A stretch of DNA of 41,200 bases from contig CANBTT010000026.1 of NCBI GenBank assembly GCA_947372465.1, positions 1 to 41,200 on the forward strand, read 5' to 3'. The number at the start of each line of letters is the position of its first letter. Positions within the stretch are counted from its first letter, which is position 1. The position numbers and the translations under genes were made by a program. The notes below the pieces were generated by a model. It was given only the letters and a program-made list of their open reading frames with translations, was not told the DNA's origin and ran no database searches. This document shows, in pieces, positions 22,038 through 30,752 of this stretch. The stretch comes from Burkholderiales bacterium (GTDB taxonomy: Bacteria; Pseudomonadota; Gammaproteobacteria; Burkholderiales; Burkholderiaceae_C).

Positions 22038-23018
22038 TCATAGAGCCCGGGCCTCATTCAGTCCAGTGATCACACCAGATATTAATCGACCCGACTCGAC
22101 ATTTTTTAACTTGATTTGGTCGCCCAATGAACCATCTTGTTGGGCTTCGGTTTTGATGGTGATCAAAAAGCCTCGACCTTCGCCCACTGAAAAGTTGACT
22201 TGCTGACCTCTTTTGACCAGCAAGGTGGGTTTGACATCGTAATTTCTGATGGCTTGATCGACGCCCATGTCGTGCAAAAGCTCTGTATTTTCAATTTCCT
22301 TGAATTGGCTCAGGACCATGGCGTCGGTTGCCGCAATGGGCAACTCCACTTGTTTGAAGAAGGAGGCCTGCAAGACGGTGCCGCGCCTAAGAGGCTGATT
22401 GGCGACCAAGACCATTTTGACTTTGGCGCCTGCTGTCGCTTGGGAAGGACCGATTGAAAAATTGGGGGCCGCATCCACTTTGGGCGTGCTTGGTGTTGAA
22501 CGATTGACAGCTTTTGTCGGCGCCACGGGGATCGCCACTTTGCTGGCTTTCATAGCGGCCTGTTCATCGCTAAACGAGGCCTTCAAAAAATACTGCCAGG
22601 AGGGGTTCTCACACCTCGCACGGATGACTTGACGGTTGGTATAGGGGTGATCAAAAAGGGCGGCACCTTGGCACGGCAGGACCTTGAGTCGCGCATCCAT
22701 GTCGGCAATTTGCACTTGATCGGTGTTCAAGGCCAGTTGTTGAGCCAGCCAATTGCGCGCCTCGGATTGAAGCTGCAGTTGTCCACTCAGGGGTTTGCCG
22801 CTCAGCCCTGTGGGCTCAGCGTCGCGCCCCAAAGACGCCAACTGGACGGCGTTCAGGCTCTGTGCGGCCAATGGGCTCAGACCCAGGGCGAGCAGGCACA
22901 AACCCTGGCCTAAAAATTGGGTGATCTTCAAACAGGCATGTTCAATCCCCTTGCCCAGGTGTTCATGGCCCCGATGGGTCAGCACATCCAGCACGGCCCA
23001 GGCCTGGCCTGTGGACAT
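22038..23018 (-). CDS. flgA: FlgA, periplasmic chaperone for P-ring assembly
   Basis: FlgA helps FlgI subunits polymerise into the P-ring. The C-terminal half carries the SAF/FlgA domains (AKVKMVLVANQPLRRGTVLQ; IRNYDVKPTLLVKRGQQVNF; then LKNVESGRLISGVI). A hydrophobic signal segment (FLGQGLCLLALGLSPLAAQ) is present, but about 30 residues precede it from the ATG at 23018, an unusually long n-region. That ATG has GAAGGGG close upstream. The frame is open to an ATG at 23069 and a TTG at 23075, neither with a ribosome site, so the start is uncertain. A good sigma-54 promoter lies upstream on the same strand. Confidence 0.88.
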   Translation of the reverse strand: MSTGQAWAVLDVLTHRGHEHLGKGIEHACLKITQFLGQGLCLLALGLSPLAAQSLNAVQLASLGRDAEPTGLSGKPLSGQLQLQSEARNWLAQQLALNTDQVQIADMDARLKVLPCQGAALFDHPYTNRQVIRARCENPSWQYFLKASFSDEQAAMKASKVAIPVAPTKAVNRSTPSTPKVDAAPNFSIGPSQATAGAKVKMVLVANQPLRRGTVLQASFFKQVELPIAATDAMVLSQFKEIENTELLHDMGVDQAIRNYDVKPTLLVKRGQQVNFSVGEGRGFLITIKTEAQQDGSLGDQIKLKNVESGRLISGVITGLNEARAL

Positions 23019-23131
23019 GTTCCCCTTCAGCTGACTGGGTGTTGAGGTTTTGAAATAGCGGCACAGCATTTGCAATTAGGTACTCATGGTGTTGAAGTTT
23101 TGACGTCTTGATGACGGTCACAGGCTTAGAT

Positions 23132-23148
23132 AAGCAAACTTAATGCCA
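23132..23148 (-). promoter_or_regulatory. Sigma-54 promoter of flgA
   Basis: On the minus strand TGGCATTAAGTTTGCTT has exact GG-N10-GC spacing, with TGGCA at -24 and TTGCT at -12. The predicted start, near 23122, is 50-105 bases before the possible flgA starts. It reads away from the LysM-transglycosylase gene. Confidence 0.75.
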
Positions 23149-23175
23149 GTTCATTGTCTTCAAATGGAACATATT

Positions 23176-25080
23176 ATGTCCTTTAATATTGATACAAAAG
23201 GGTTATTAAATTATTCACCTATAGGTGTGAATGATTCATTTTTACCTGATCAAAAGGTGGATGCTTCCGAGGCGATGAGAGCTGCCTTTGCGCAGGCCTT
23301 GTCTCAAGCACAACAAAACAACCGTGTCGGATCTCCGTCAATATTGAGCCCAGATGTCCCACAAGTGACAGTCAAGGCCGGAGACAACATGACAAGCCTG
23401 GTGAAAAGCCATCTTTTGTCCAAAGGATTTGTGCCCAATCCAAGCGACCTGAAAAAGATGGTGTTTGATGTGGCCCGACAAAACGGCATTTCTAACCCCA
23501 ATTTGATTTTTCCCGGTCAACGACTTCAGATGGCTTCCTTGGAAGCCAGTTTGCTGGAAGGCTCCTTTCAAGCGGACAATAAAAAAACACCCACAGCGCA
23601 GTCAAAAGAAATCAATGTGGCCCTCAGTGACAGCGCTGGCGCTGGCGCTGGCGCTGCAGCAGACGATTCATCAAAGGCCAAGCTCGCTGATCTTGATTTG
23701 GGACTTTCAAGCGGTGAGCAAGTGCTCATGCCCGATGATTTGCAAGGCCACGCACAACATGTGGCCAAGGAGGCCCTGAAAAACTCTGAAACGCAGGGGG
23801 GGGTGGCGGCCAATGCGCATGCAACGCTCCCTTTGAGTGAGCAAAGTTCGGCTCAAAAGACGGCCCCATCTAATATAAGCACCCAACAACTCCTAGAGCA
23901 GCGGTCTGCGATCAGCAAAATGGCCATGAGTGTGATGGGTTCAGCCTTGAACCCCAACAGTGTCAATGCCAATTCGAGGTCGCCTATGGGCGTCGCTGGC
24001 CTGGGTGGACTTGGGGGGCTTGATGGTGCGAATGCGCAAATGTCAGGTGTCAACGCCTTGCCCGCCAATTTACAAGCCAAATTCAACCAAATGAACAGCT
24101 TGAATGCATTGAAGTCGCCGAGCGGTTTGGGCATGGGCGCCTCAAGCAATGCCATGCCGACCCTGATGGCCAACAATCCAGCCGATCCCAACAGCGCCTT
24201 GACGGCTGCCTCACAAATCCAATTGATGACCCGTTTGAATGGCTCGGCCTATCCCATTTTGCAAAAAACCTTGGACCGTGCAGTGGACAAAGGCTTCATT
24301 CCCCCACAAGACAAACAAGCCGTGCACGACAAAATTTTAAGCTTGGCGCGTCAATTTAAATTTGCACCCGACGATTTTGCAAAGGTCACGCTCATGGAGA
24401 GTGATGGCATGAATCCAAAATCCACCAACAACCGCTGTCACGGCATCATTCAATTTTGTGATGGACCGGACCGTGGCGCCGCCAGTGCAGGTTTTGCCAC
24501 CAATCCCAAGGCCATTTTGAGCCAAAGCGTGTTGAAGCAATTGGACTTGGTGGCCAAGTATTTTGATCAAACCGGACTCAAAAATGCGGGCCCCACCCAT
24601 TTAGACGATTTGTATTTGACCGTTTTGACGCCCTCAGCGAAAAGTGAGACCCGCACCGATGTGGGCTTGAACATCGCAGGACCTCAGGCCGCCCACTTGC
24701 ATGTGAACAAAGACAACCGGGCCCCCATCACGAGAGACTCACTGATCAAGGGTTTGCATCAAAACGCTTTGGATAAATTGGGGCTTGACGATAAATCGAT
24801 CAAAGATGCCATGCGAAGTGGTCTGTCAACACAAGTTGCATCCAATGCCCCTAGCAAACCGTCTGTTGTTTCTTCCGCCGTGGCGTCGACCATTGATGGC
24901 AGAGGAAATTTGATCAAGCCCAACTTACAAGCATCGGCCTCTTTCAACAACAGTTCCCCACCACAAGTGGCGACGATTGAGGGCCAATTGCAAAACAATT
25001 TGCGAAGAAGCCAGGCCTTGAGGGTCAACGCCTATCTCAACAACTCCTTAACAGGGGCCAACAATGGTTTGGGCAAGTGA
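23176..25080 (+). CDS. LysM and lytic-transglycosylase-like protein, probable flagellar peptidoglycan hydrolase
   Basis: A 634-residue protein with one LysM-type domain near the start (about 63-120, VTVKAGDNMTSLV to FPGQRLQMASL). A long Ser/Ala/Gly/Asn-rich linker follows. The C-terminal region (about 345-540) resembles SLT-type lytic transglycosylases: KVTLMESDGMNPKS supplies a candidate catalytic Glu, followed by NNRCHGIIQF and LDDLYLTVLTPSAKSETR. There is no signal peptide, and the first 50 residues resemble secreted flagellar proteins, so export through the flagellar apparatus is plausible. The FlgJ encoded here lacks a muramidase domain, so this protein may supply wall opening for the rod. 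I chose the ATG at 23176 over 23143 because the extra 11 residues look non-coding; no strong ribosome site exists for either. Confidence 0.78.
   Translation: MSFNIDTKGLLNYSPIGVNDSFLPDQKVDASEAMRAAFAQALSQAQQNNRVGSPSILSPDVPQVTVKAGDNMTSLVKSHLLSKGFVPNPSDLKKMVFDVARQNGISNPNLIFPGQRLQMASLEASLLEGSFQADNKKTPTAQSKEINVALSDSAGAGAGAAADDSSKAKLADLDLGLSSGEQVLMPDDLQGHAQHVAKEALKNSETQGGVAANAHATLPLSEQSSAQKTAPSNISTQQLLEQRSAISKMAMSVMGSALNPNSVNANSRSPMGVAGLGGLGGLDGANAQMSGVNALPANLQAKFNQMNSLNALKSPSGLGMGASSNAMPTLMANNPADPNSALTAASQIQLMTRLNGSAYPILQKTLDRAVDKGFIPPQDKQAVHDKILSLARQFKFAPDDFAKVTLMESDGMNPKSTNNRCHGIIQFCDGPDRGAASAGFATNPKAILSQSVLKQLDLVAKYFDQTGLKNAGPTHLDDLYLTVLTPSAKSETRTDVGLNIAGPQAAHLHVNKDNRAPITRDSLIKGLHQNALDKLGLDDKSIKDAMRSGLSTQVASNAPSKPSVVSSAVASTIDGRGNLIKPNLQASASFNNSSPPQVATIEGQLQNNLRRSQALRVNAYLNNSLTGANNGLGK
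23633..23655 (+). repeat. GCTGGC hexanucleotide repeat in the transglycosylase-like gene
   Basis: GCGCTG is repeated almost exactly, nearly four times, encoding an Ala-Gly run in the linker. Because the unit is six bases, copy changes would not shift the frame. Confidence 0.7.
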
Positions 25081-25193
25081 TGTGGCAAAAAATTGCCGAT
25101 GCACCCCTCCTTCAAGCCTGTTGTGCTGAAAGTTGGATGATGTTTGCCGTTAAAAATAGCAGTCCCATTGAGGAGTGGATGAACAGTTGTTTG

Positions 25194-25210
25194 TGGCACA
25201 CCTTTTGCAT
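25194..25210 (+). promoter_or_regulatory. Sigma-54 promoter of the flgB operon
   Basis: TGGCAC (25194-25199), five bases, then TTGCAT gives exact GG-N10-GC spacing. The predicted start, near 25220, is about 80 bases before flgB. An off-spacing look-alike at 25083 was not counted. Confidence 0.85.
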
Positions 25211-25299
25211 GTTCGGATTGAGACCTTCTAACTTGAGGGTTGGGTGTCGGGAAATTGTGAGAATTGTTTCGATGTTTTGCATAAAAGGAGCGTAAGAAG

Positions 25300-25683
25300 A
25301 TGAATTTATTATCAGACGCCTTTGGTATTCACGAGAAAGCCCTCTCTGTGCGCAGTCAGCGCATGGAAGTCTTGGCTCGCAACATTGCCAATGCAGACAC
25401 ACCCAACTACAAAGCGCAGGACATTGACTTCAAAGCCATGCTGCAAGATGTCAAGACCGAGTATTTGAATGCAACGAATGAAAAGCATTATGCCGGCATT
25501 CAAGATGCACCTGACGATGGCATGCGCTTCAGAATTCCTTACAACAGCTCCTTTGATGGCAACACGGTTGAAATCAGCTTAGAGCAAGCACAGTTTGGTA
25601 AAGCTGCAGGTGACTACCAAGCCACGCTGCAGTTTTTAGAAAACCGCATCGGCGGGATTCGCAAAGCATTGAAAGGGGAGTAA
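25300..25683 (+). CDS. flgB: FlgB, flagellar proximal rod protein
   Basis: Subunit of the proximal rod joining the MS-ring to the distal rod. The 127-residue product is of normal size. It has the conserved N-terminal rod motif (RSQRMEVLARNIANADTPNY followed by KAQDIDFKAML) and a helical C-terminus (DYQATLQFLENRIGGIRKAL). GGAG lies about 9 bases before the ATG. It is the first gene of flgBCDEFGHIJKL and is preceded by a sigma-54 promoter. Confidence 0.97.
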   Translation: MNLLSDAFGIHEKALSVRSQRMEVLARNIANADTPNYKAQDIDFKAMLQDVKTEYLNATNEKHYAGIQDAPDDGMRFRIPYNSSFDGNTVEISLEQAQFGKAAGDYQATLQFLENRIGGIRKALKGE

Positions 25684-25689
25684 ACGATC

Positions 25690-26118
25690 ATGAGAACCAT
25701 TGACAGTGTTTTTGGTATTGCAGGGACGGCCCTTAATTCACAACTGGTGCGTTTGAACACGACCGCGTCCAATTTGGCCAACGCCACAACCGTTGCGGCC
25801 TCAGAAAAAGACGCGTTCAGAGCAAAACGACCTGTTTTTAAAGCGCTCATGCAAGATGAGATGACCAATGCAGCCTTTCCAACCTTGGGGGGTGTGAAGG
25901 TCGATCACATCGCAGATGATCCAACGCCCATTCGAAGTTTGTACGAGCCCAACAACCCAGCCGCCGATAAAGACGGCATGGTGTATTTGTCCAATGTGAA
26001 TGAAATGCAAGAAATGGTGGAGATGATGGCTGCATCACGTTCCTATCAAAACAATGTTGAAGTGGTCAACACGGCCAAGCAACTCATGTCTAGAACCCTA
26101 GACCTTACCAAATCATAA
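25690..26118 (+). CDS. flgC: FlgC, flagellar proximal rod protein
   Basis: Second proximal-rod subunit. The 142-residue protein has the axial N-terminal motif (FGIAGTALNSQLVRLNTTAS followed by NLANATTV), a central GGVKVDHI and PIRSLYEPNNPAADKDG, and the typical C-terminus YLSNVNEMQEMVEMMAASRS. It starts six bases after flgB, so it is co-transcribed. Confidence 0.97.
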   Translation: MRTIDSVFGIAGTALNSQLVRLNTTASNLANATTVAASEKDAFRAKRPVFKALMQDEMTNAAFPTLGGVKVDHIADDPTPIRSLYEPNNPAADKDGMVYLSNVNEMQEMVEMMAASRSYQNNVEVVNTAKQLMSRTLDLTKS

Positions 26119-26131
26119 AGAGAGATAAATC

Positions 26132-26839
26132 ATGTCCACCGTTTCAACAGCAACACAAACAGCCGCTCCCCTGCCCAACGGCATCCTTCGTTACGAAGAT
26201 GCCGTGGCCGCACAAAAGAACAAGCCTCAAGGCGGTCAATCCATGGGGCAGGGCGCTTTTTTGACGCTTTTCACAACACAGTTGAAAAACCAAGATCCAA
26301 CCGATCCGGTTAAAAATGAGGCCTTCGTGGCACAGCTCGCGCAGTTCTCCCAGTTGGAGGCGACAACGGCCATGCAAAAGAGTTTGGACACGATGGTCTC
26401 GAACCAGTCCAGCGACCGCATGCTCACAGGTGCTTCGATGGTGGGCAGAAAAGTGGGGGTTCCAAGCGGACCGGCCGTGCTGATCAATGGACAAGCCGTG
26501 ACAGCCGTGACCAACTTGCCCACCGGTGCGGACAGCGTGACGCTTTCTGTCTCGGACAGCAAAGGCCAGGTGATCAAAACGACGGCTTATGACAAGCAGT
26601 TGCCAGGCGACATGAACGTCACTTGGGACGGCACGGACGACCAAGGCAATCAGGCGCCTGATGGGACGTACACCTTTGCAATCAATGCGATTGTTGCGGG
26701 ATCAAACACGAAGCCAACTTTCAGCACCATGGCCACGGTCAAGAGCGCAGCGAGTGCAGGTACATCCGACAACACATGGCTATTGAATGTGGATGGAGGC
26801 AAGTCGGTGAGTTTGTCAGATGTGAAGATGATCAATTGA
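26132..26839 (+). CDS. flgD: FlgD, hook cap (scaffold) protein
   Basis: Forms the temporary cap needed for hook subunit assembly. The 235-residue product carries the signature FLTLFTTQLKNQDPTDPVKN followed by EAFVAQLAQFSQLE (about 43-76). The C-terminal part has a FLG-like/tudor region (SVTLSVSDSKGQVIKTTAYD and WDGTDDQGNQAPDGTYTFAI). Its length is typical. It is 13 bases after flgC and 85 bases before flgE. Confidence 0.97.
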   Translation: MSTVSTATQTAAPLPNGILRYEDAVAAQKNKPQGGQSMGQGAFLTLFTTQLKNQDPTDPVKNEAFVAQLAQFSQLEATTAMQKSLDTMVSNQSSDRMLTGASMVGRKVGVPSGPAVLINGQAVTAVTNLPTGADSVTLSVSDSKGQVIKTTAYDKQLPGDMNVTWDGTDDQGNQAPDGTYTFAINAIVAGSNTKPTFSTMATVKSAASAGTSDNTWLLNVDGGKSVSLSDVKMIN

Positions 26840-26924
26840 TCGTCATTTGAAAAGAACAAAGATCAATTAAACAGTTGCGGCGATAAAGCGCTTGCATAGA
26901 ACATCATTTAAACGGAGTTAGAAC

Positions 26925-29786
26925 ATGTCCTTTTTTACATCCCTCACCGGTATCAATGCCGCAACCGCTCAGATGAGCGTGACCTCAAACAACATTGCCA
27001 ATGCGGGTACGGTTGGGTTTAAAAAGTCGAGGACCGACTTTGGCGATATTTTCGCCACGTCTCCCTTGCAAAAAGCCTCAACCACCATCGGTCAAGGTGT
27101 GTCATTGAAGCAAGTGTCTTTGGCCTTCTCACAGGGTAACGTCAGCTTTTCATCCAACACCTTGGACATGGCGATTTCCGGTGACGGTTTTTTCCCATTG
27201 AAGTCGCCCGATGGATTCCAAGACATTTATACCCGAAACGGTACGTTCATGATGAACGACCAAAACAACGTGGTCAACTCTTCAGGACAGCGTTTGATGG
27301 CGGCCAAGGTCGACAGCTCGGGCAAGGCTGACGTGAGCAATATGTCGGTGTTGACCATTCCTCAAAAAACCACGGGTCAAGCCAAACAAACGACTCAAGT
27401 GACCTTGGGTTTGAATTTTCCAGCCGATGCGCCAGTGATCTCTGCTCCCTTTAATCGCAACGACTCCACGACCTACAACAAGAGCACGGCTTTGACGGTT
27501 TATGACAAGGGCGGTAACGGTTACTTGGCCACAGTTTATTATCAAAAAACGCAAAATGCGTCACAAGCTTCGCCCAATAACAGGTGGCAGACGTATGTGT
27601 ACGTTGGAGACACTTTGGTCAATGCGGCTTTGCAGCAAGCAACCGATACCGCAACCGGCGAGCCCTTGTTTGTCAATAAATATGGACAATTAAAACCCTT
27701 GTCCCAGGTTTCTGATTTGCTGGTCAACCAGAAAACTCAAAAATTTGCTTTAACGGATTTGACCGATGTCAGAACGTCTGCGCCCGCCACCGTCTCAGGC
27801 GGTTTGGCCCCCAATTTAACGACCCTTTCAAGCGATGGCATTGATTTCGGTGGCACGTTCACAGGGCCTGCTGCAGGCGCTGTGCCACCTGCGGCCAATT
27901 CCATTGATAACTTAAAGAATTTGTTCAGCATCAGCATTGATGGAAGCCCAGCAAAATCCATCAGCTTGGACTATTTGGCCAAATTGCCTGCTGGTACTCG
28001 TTTATCGGGTGCGCAAATCGCGCAAGAATTGCAAAACAACATCAACCGTCAATTTGGCAATGAAAGAAAGTTCAACTTTAATTCAGCTGCGAATCGAAAC
28101 TTGATCATCACCTCTCAAGGCCCAGCGGTCAATGGTGTGATTCCAGCGCCCATCAACATCAATTTGGTCTTGGATGGAACAGCTGGCAACCCGCCACCCT
28201 TGGCCGCCGCAGGGCAAATGACGATTGAACAAACCGCTAAAAGCATCAACGACCAGTTGCTGGCTGCCAATACGGGCATCACGGCCGTCTACGATGCAGC
28301 GCTTCAAACGTTTACGTTCACACCGGCGGTGGGAACGAGTTTGGCCGTGAACACGCCCAATGCATTGATGGGTGTGACCACGACCATCAAGCAAGATCCC
28401 AATGCAACCGCTTTGACCTTGACGGCTTACCCGCAAGGCGATTTGATCACGCCTGTCAAAGACCAGCGTTATGGTGCAACAGTGACGTATGACAGTGTGA
28501 ACCAAAAATTTGTGTTTTCATCGGGCACCACGGGTGACGCCTCCAGTGTCAAAATCACAACCCAAAGCAGCGATTTAGGCAACAGCTTTGTGAGAAACAA
28601 ATTGGGCTTGATTGAGTCCGATCCCAACGGCAATGCGATTGGTACGGTTGATGCGGCCACGGCAGGCAACAACAATGTTAAAACGGTCACCTACAGCATC
28701 GACAAGTCTGACATCGCTACGCGAGGCACAACGTCAACCCCTGCGACCATGACGGGTTCTGCCATTGGCATTAACTTGAATCAAAACTTTGAGGTGAATG
28801 CTTCGAACAACAAATTTGTGGTGTCTGTGGACGATGTCAAAGGCACAGTCGTGATCCCCCCATTGCCCAACTACACACTGGACAGTTTTGTGCAAGCCTT
28901 GCAAGACGGTATCAATCGTTTGAAGGGGCCGCCTGCATTGAATGGCTTGACCGGTTCCACCGTTTCAGGTGTGAAAGTCAGCTACGATCCCTTGAAAAAC
29001 GCCTTGTCTTTCACCTCTGGCACGGCGTCCACCAACTCATTTATCAAGGTGAGCGGTGACTCTGTTTGGGGCTTGTCCAATGTGACGGCTGCGCGTGGAT
29101 CAACCTCAACTTGGATCAAGCCGACACAATCAACGGTGACCAGCTCTGGGACGCCTGTGTCGCAGTACATTGATGCCTTTGGCAAGGAGACTTCAAGCGC
29201 GACGGGCTTCAGTTCGCTGCCTGCTTGGTCGCCCATTTATCTGAACAAAGGCGAATTGACCTTTGACACCGGTGGAAACTTGGTCTCACCAAAGGGCGGT
29301 GCAAAACTCGACACCGTCTTTCTCCCCAACGGTAAAGGATCTTTGACGATCAACATCGATTACACCAAATCAACTCAGTTTTCGTCTCCCTATGCGGTTT
29401 TGTCGCAATCTCAAGACGGTGCACCTGAGGGTGACCTCGTGGGTGTGGCGGTGGGTACGGATGGACTGGTTCAGTGCAGTTACTCAAACGGCTCACAAAA
29501 CTCTTTGGGCAAAGTGGTCTTGGTCAACTTCGCCAATCCAGCCGGTTTGCGTCAGATTGGTGATGCGTCTTTTTATGCCAGTTCCTCTTCTGGTGTTGCC
29601 AAATTGGGTGAAGCGGGTTCGGCCGGTTATGGAACGGTGAAGTCGGGTGCGACAGAAAATGCCAACGTTGATTTGACGCAAGAGTTGGTGGATTTGATCA
29701 CCGAGCAACGTAACTTCCAAGCCAATGCGAAAGCCATTGAAACAGACACGACGCTCACCCAGACCATTATTCAAATCCGTGCTTAA
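26925..29786 (+). CDS. flgE: FlgE, flagellar hook protein, greatly enlarged
   Basis: Main subunit of the hook, the flexible joint. The 953-residue protein is more than twice the usual roughly 400. The N-terminus (INAATAQMSVTSNNIANAGT, with VGFKKSRTDFGDIF) and C-terminus (VDLTQELVDLITEQRNFQAN) are canonical D0/D1 sequences. In between are long, Thr/Ser/Asn-rich surface domains with loosely repeated units of about 90-110 residues. These units carry motifs such as ISIDGSPAKSIS, VVSVDDVKGTVVIPPL and YD-containing strands like VTYDSVNQKFVFSSGT and VSYDPLKNALSFTSGT. GGAG lies 7 bases before the ATG. The enlarged surface would give a thick hook. A lone sigma-28 -10-like word (26879-26886) lacks a -35 partner. 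Confidence 0.95.
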   Translation: MSFFTSLTGINAATAQMSVTSNNIANAGTVGFKKSRTDFGDIFATSPLQKASTTIGQGVSLKQVSLAFSQGNVSFSSNTLDMAISGDGFFPLKSPDGFQDIYTRNGTFMMNDQNNVVNSSGQRLMAAKVDSSGKADVSNMSVLTIPQKTTGQAKQTTQVTLGLNFPADAPVISAPFNRNDSTTYNKSTALTVYDKGGNGYLATVYYQKTQNASQASPNNRWQTYVYVGDTLVNAALQQATDTATGEPLFVNKYGQLKPLSQVSDLLVNQKTQKFALTDLTDVRTSAPATVSGGLAPNLTTLSSDGIDFGGTFTGPAAGAVPPAANSIDNLKNLFSISIDGSPAKSISLDYLAKLPAGTRLSGAQIAQELQNNINRQFGNERKFNFNSAANRNLIITSQGPAVNGVIPAPININLVLDGTAGNPPPLAAAGQMTIEQTAKSINDQLLAANTGITAVYDAALQTFTFTPAVGTSLAVNTPNALMGVTTTIKQDPNATALTLTAYPQGDLITPVKDQRYGATVTYDSVNQKFVFSSGTTGDASSVKITTQSSDLGNSFVRNKLGLIESDPNGNAIGTVDAATAGNNNVKTVTYSIDKSDIATRGTTSTPATMTGSAIGINLNQNFEVNASNNKFVVSVDDVKGTVVIPPLPNYTLDSFVQALQDGINRLKGPPALNGLTGSTVSGVKVSYDPLKNALSFTSGTASTNSFIKVSGDSVWGLSNVTAARGSTSTWIKPTQSTVTSSGTPVSQYIDAFGKETSSATGFSSLPAWSPIYLNKGELTFDTGGNLVSPKGGAKLDTVFLPNGKGSLTINIDYTKSTQFSSPYAVLSQSQDGAPEGDLVGVAVGTDGLVQCSYSNGSQNSLGKVVLVNFANPAGLRQIGDASFYASSSSGVAKLGEAGSAGYGTVKSGATENANVDLTQELVDLITEQRNFQANAKAIETDTTLTQTIIQIRA

Positions 29787-29825
29787 TTGACGGTCTCTAT
29801 CTTACTTTGACGCAATAAATTCACC

Positions 29826-30590
29826 ATGGAACGTCTCGTTTTTAACTCTACGGCTGCAATGAATGAGCAGCGACTGTCTAGGCAGGTGTTGGCGCATGAA
29901 ATGTCCAACGTCAACACGACCGGTTTTAAGCGAACTTACGAAGTGGCGATGAAAGCGTTCAAGGCCGATGGTCAAGGTTTTGACAGCCGCTTTCAGCCTC
30001 AGGCGATTCATACCGACTTGGTGCAATTGGCGCCAGGTCCCATGATCACATCAGGTCGAGATTTGGACATCATGATGAACGACTCCACGGTGATGGGCGT
30101 CACAGCGCCCAATGGCGAGCTGGCCTTCACAAGGCGCGGTGACCTGCACTTGAATGTCAATGGTGTCCTAGAAACTGGAACAAATCATGTGATTCAGGCT
30201 GAAGGGGGGGGTGTCATCACCGTGCCCGCAGGCTTTAAGGTCACGATTGCAGATGATGGGCAAGTTTATGCCGCAGATCCTGCGCAGCCGGGTGTTCAAC
30301 AGCCGGCGGTGATTGGTCAAATCATGCTCCGAGATGCGAGTCAAACGCCGCTTGCTCGCCGGCAAGACGGTTTGTTCAAGGTTGACGGACAAACAACTGG
30401 CTCGAATTTTGCTTCTGGTCCTAATAGAGCCACTATTACGACAGGTGTTTTGGAGGGCAGCAATGTCAATCCAATGGAGACCATGGTCAAGTTGATTGAG
30501 CAAAGCCGAACCTTTGAGAACCAAGTCCGGATGATCAAAGAGGCCAAGTCCAACGATGAGTCGGGCGCTTCAATGATGAAGCTTGCGTAA
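29826..30590 (+). CDS. flgF: FlgF, flagellar proximal rod protein
   Basis: Rod subunit linking the proximal rod to FlgG. The 254-residue protein has the rod motif in modified form (STAAMNEQRLSRQVLAHEMS then NVNTTGFKRT), the segment DLDIMMNDSTVMGVTAPNGE (normally DLAI.GdGFF), and the C-terminus GSNVNPMETMVKLIEQSRTF. It lies between flgE and flgG, the usual order. A hairpin with a T-run follows it. Confidence 0.93.
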   Translation: MERLVFNSTAAMNEQRLSRQVLAHEMSNVNTTGFKRTYEVAMKAFKADGQGFDSRFQPQAIHTDLVQLAPGPMITSGRDLDIMMNDSTVMGVTAPNGELAFTRRGDLHLNVNGVLETGTNHVIQAEGGGVITVPAGFKVTIADDGQVYAADPAQPGVQQPAVIGQIMLRDASQTPLARRQDGLFKVDGQTTGSNFASGPNRATITTGVLEGSNVNPMETMVKLIEQSRTFENQVRMIKEAKSNDESGASMMKLA

Positions 30591-30620
30591 TGGATGCGTT
30601 GAACGTTAAGTTAATTGTGG

Positions 30621-30657
30621 AAAAAGAGGTCTGATCTGTAAGGACATCCTCTTTTTT
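30621..30657 (+). terminator. Terminator-like hairpin between flgF and flgG
   Basis: AAAAAGAGG and CCTCTTTTT form a 9-bp stem with an 18-base loop, ending in six T residues. A smaller hairpin (GACGA, AAAG loop, TCGTC, then GCTTTTT) follows near 30688. The genes on both sides are clearly one flg series, so this may reduce rather than stop transcription into flgG. Confidence 0.5.
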
Positions 30658-30752
30658 CTGAAGATCGGTTCGAGTGGGGCCAGAGGTGACGAAAAGTCGT
30701 CGCTTTTTGCTCCATCAAAGCCGAACATCCTATTGAAAGAAAAGAGGGTCTG

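Noticed and set aside
25083-25097. TGGCA followed by TTGCC just after the transglycosylase-like gene, resembling sigma-54
   Set aside because: The spacing is GG-N9-GC, one base short. A perfect site lies 110 bases further on.
25112-25402. 96-codon minus-strand open frame across the flgB promoter region
   Set aside because: It overlaps the sigma-54 promoter and the flgB start, with no support for expression.
26879-26886. GGCGATAA resembling a sigma-28 -10 element before flgE
   Set aside because: No -35 match exists 11 bases (or 10-15 bases) upstream, and flgE is normally part of the earlier class of genes.
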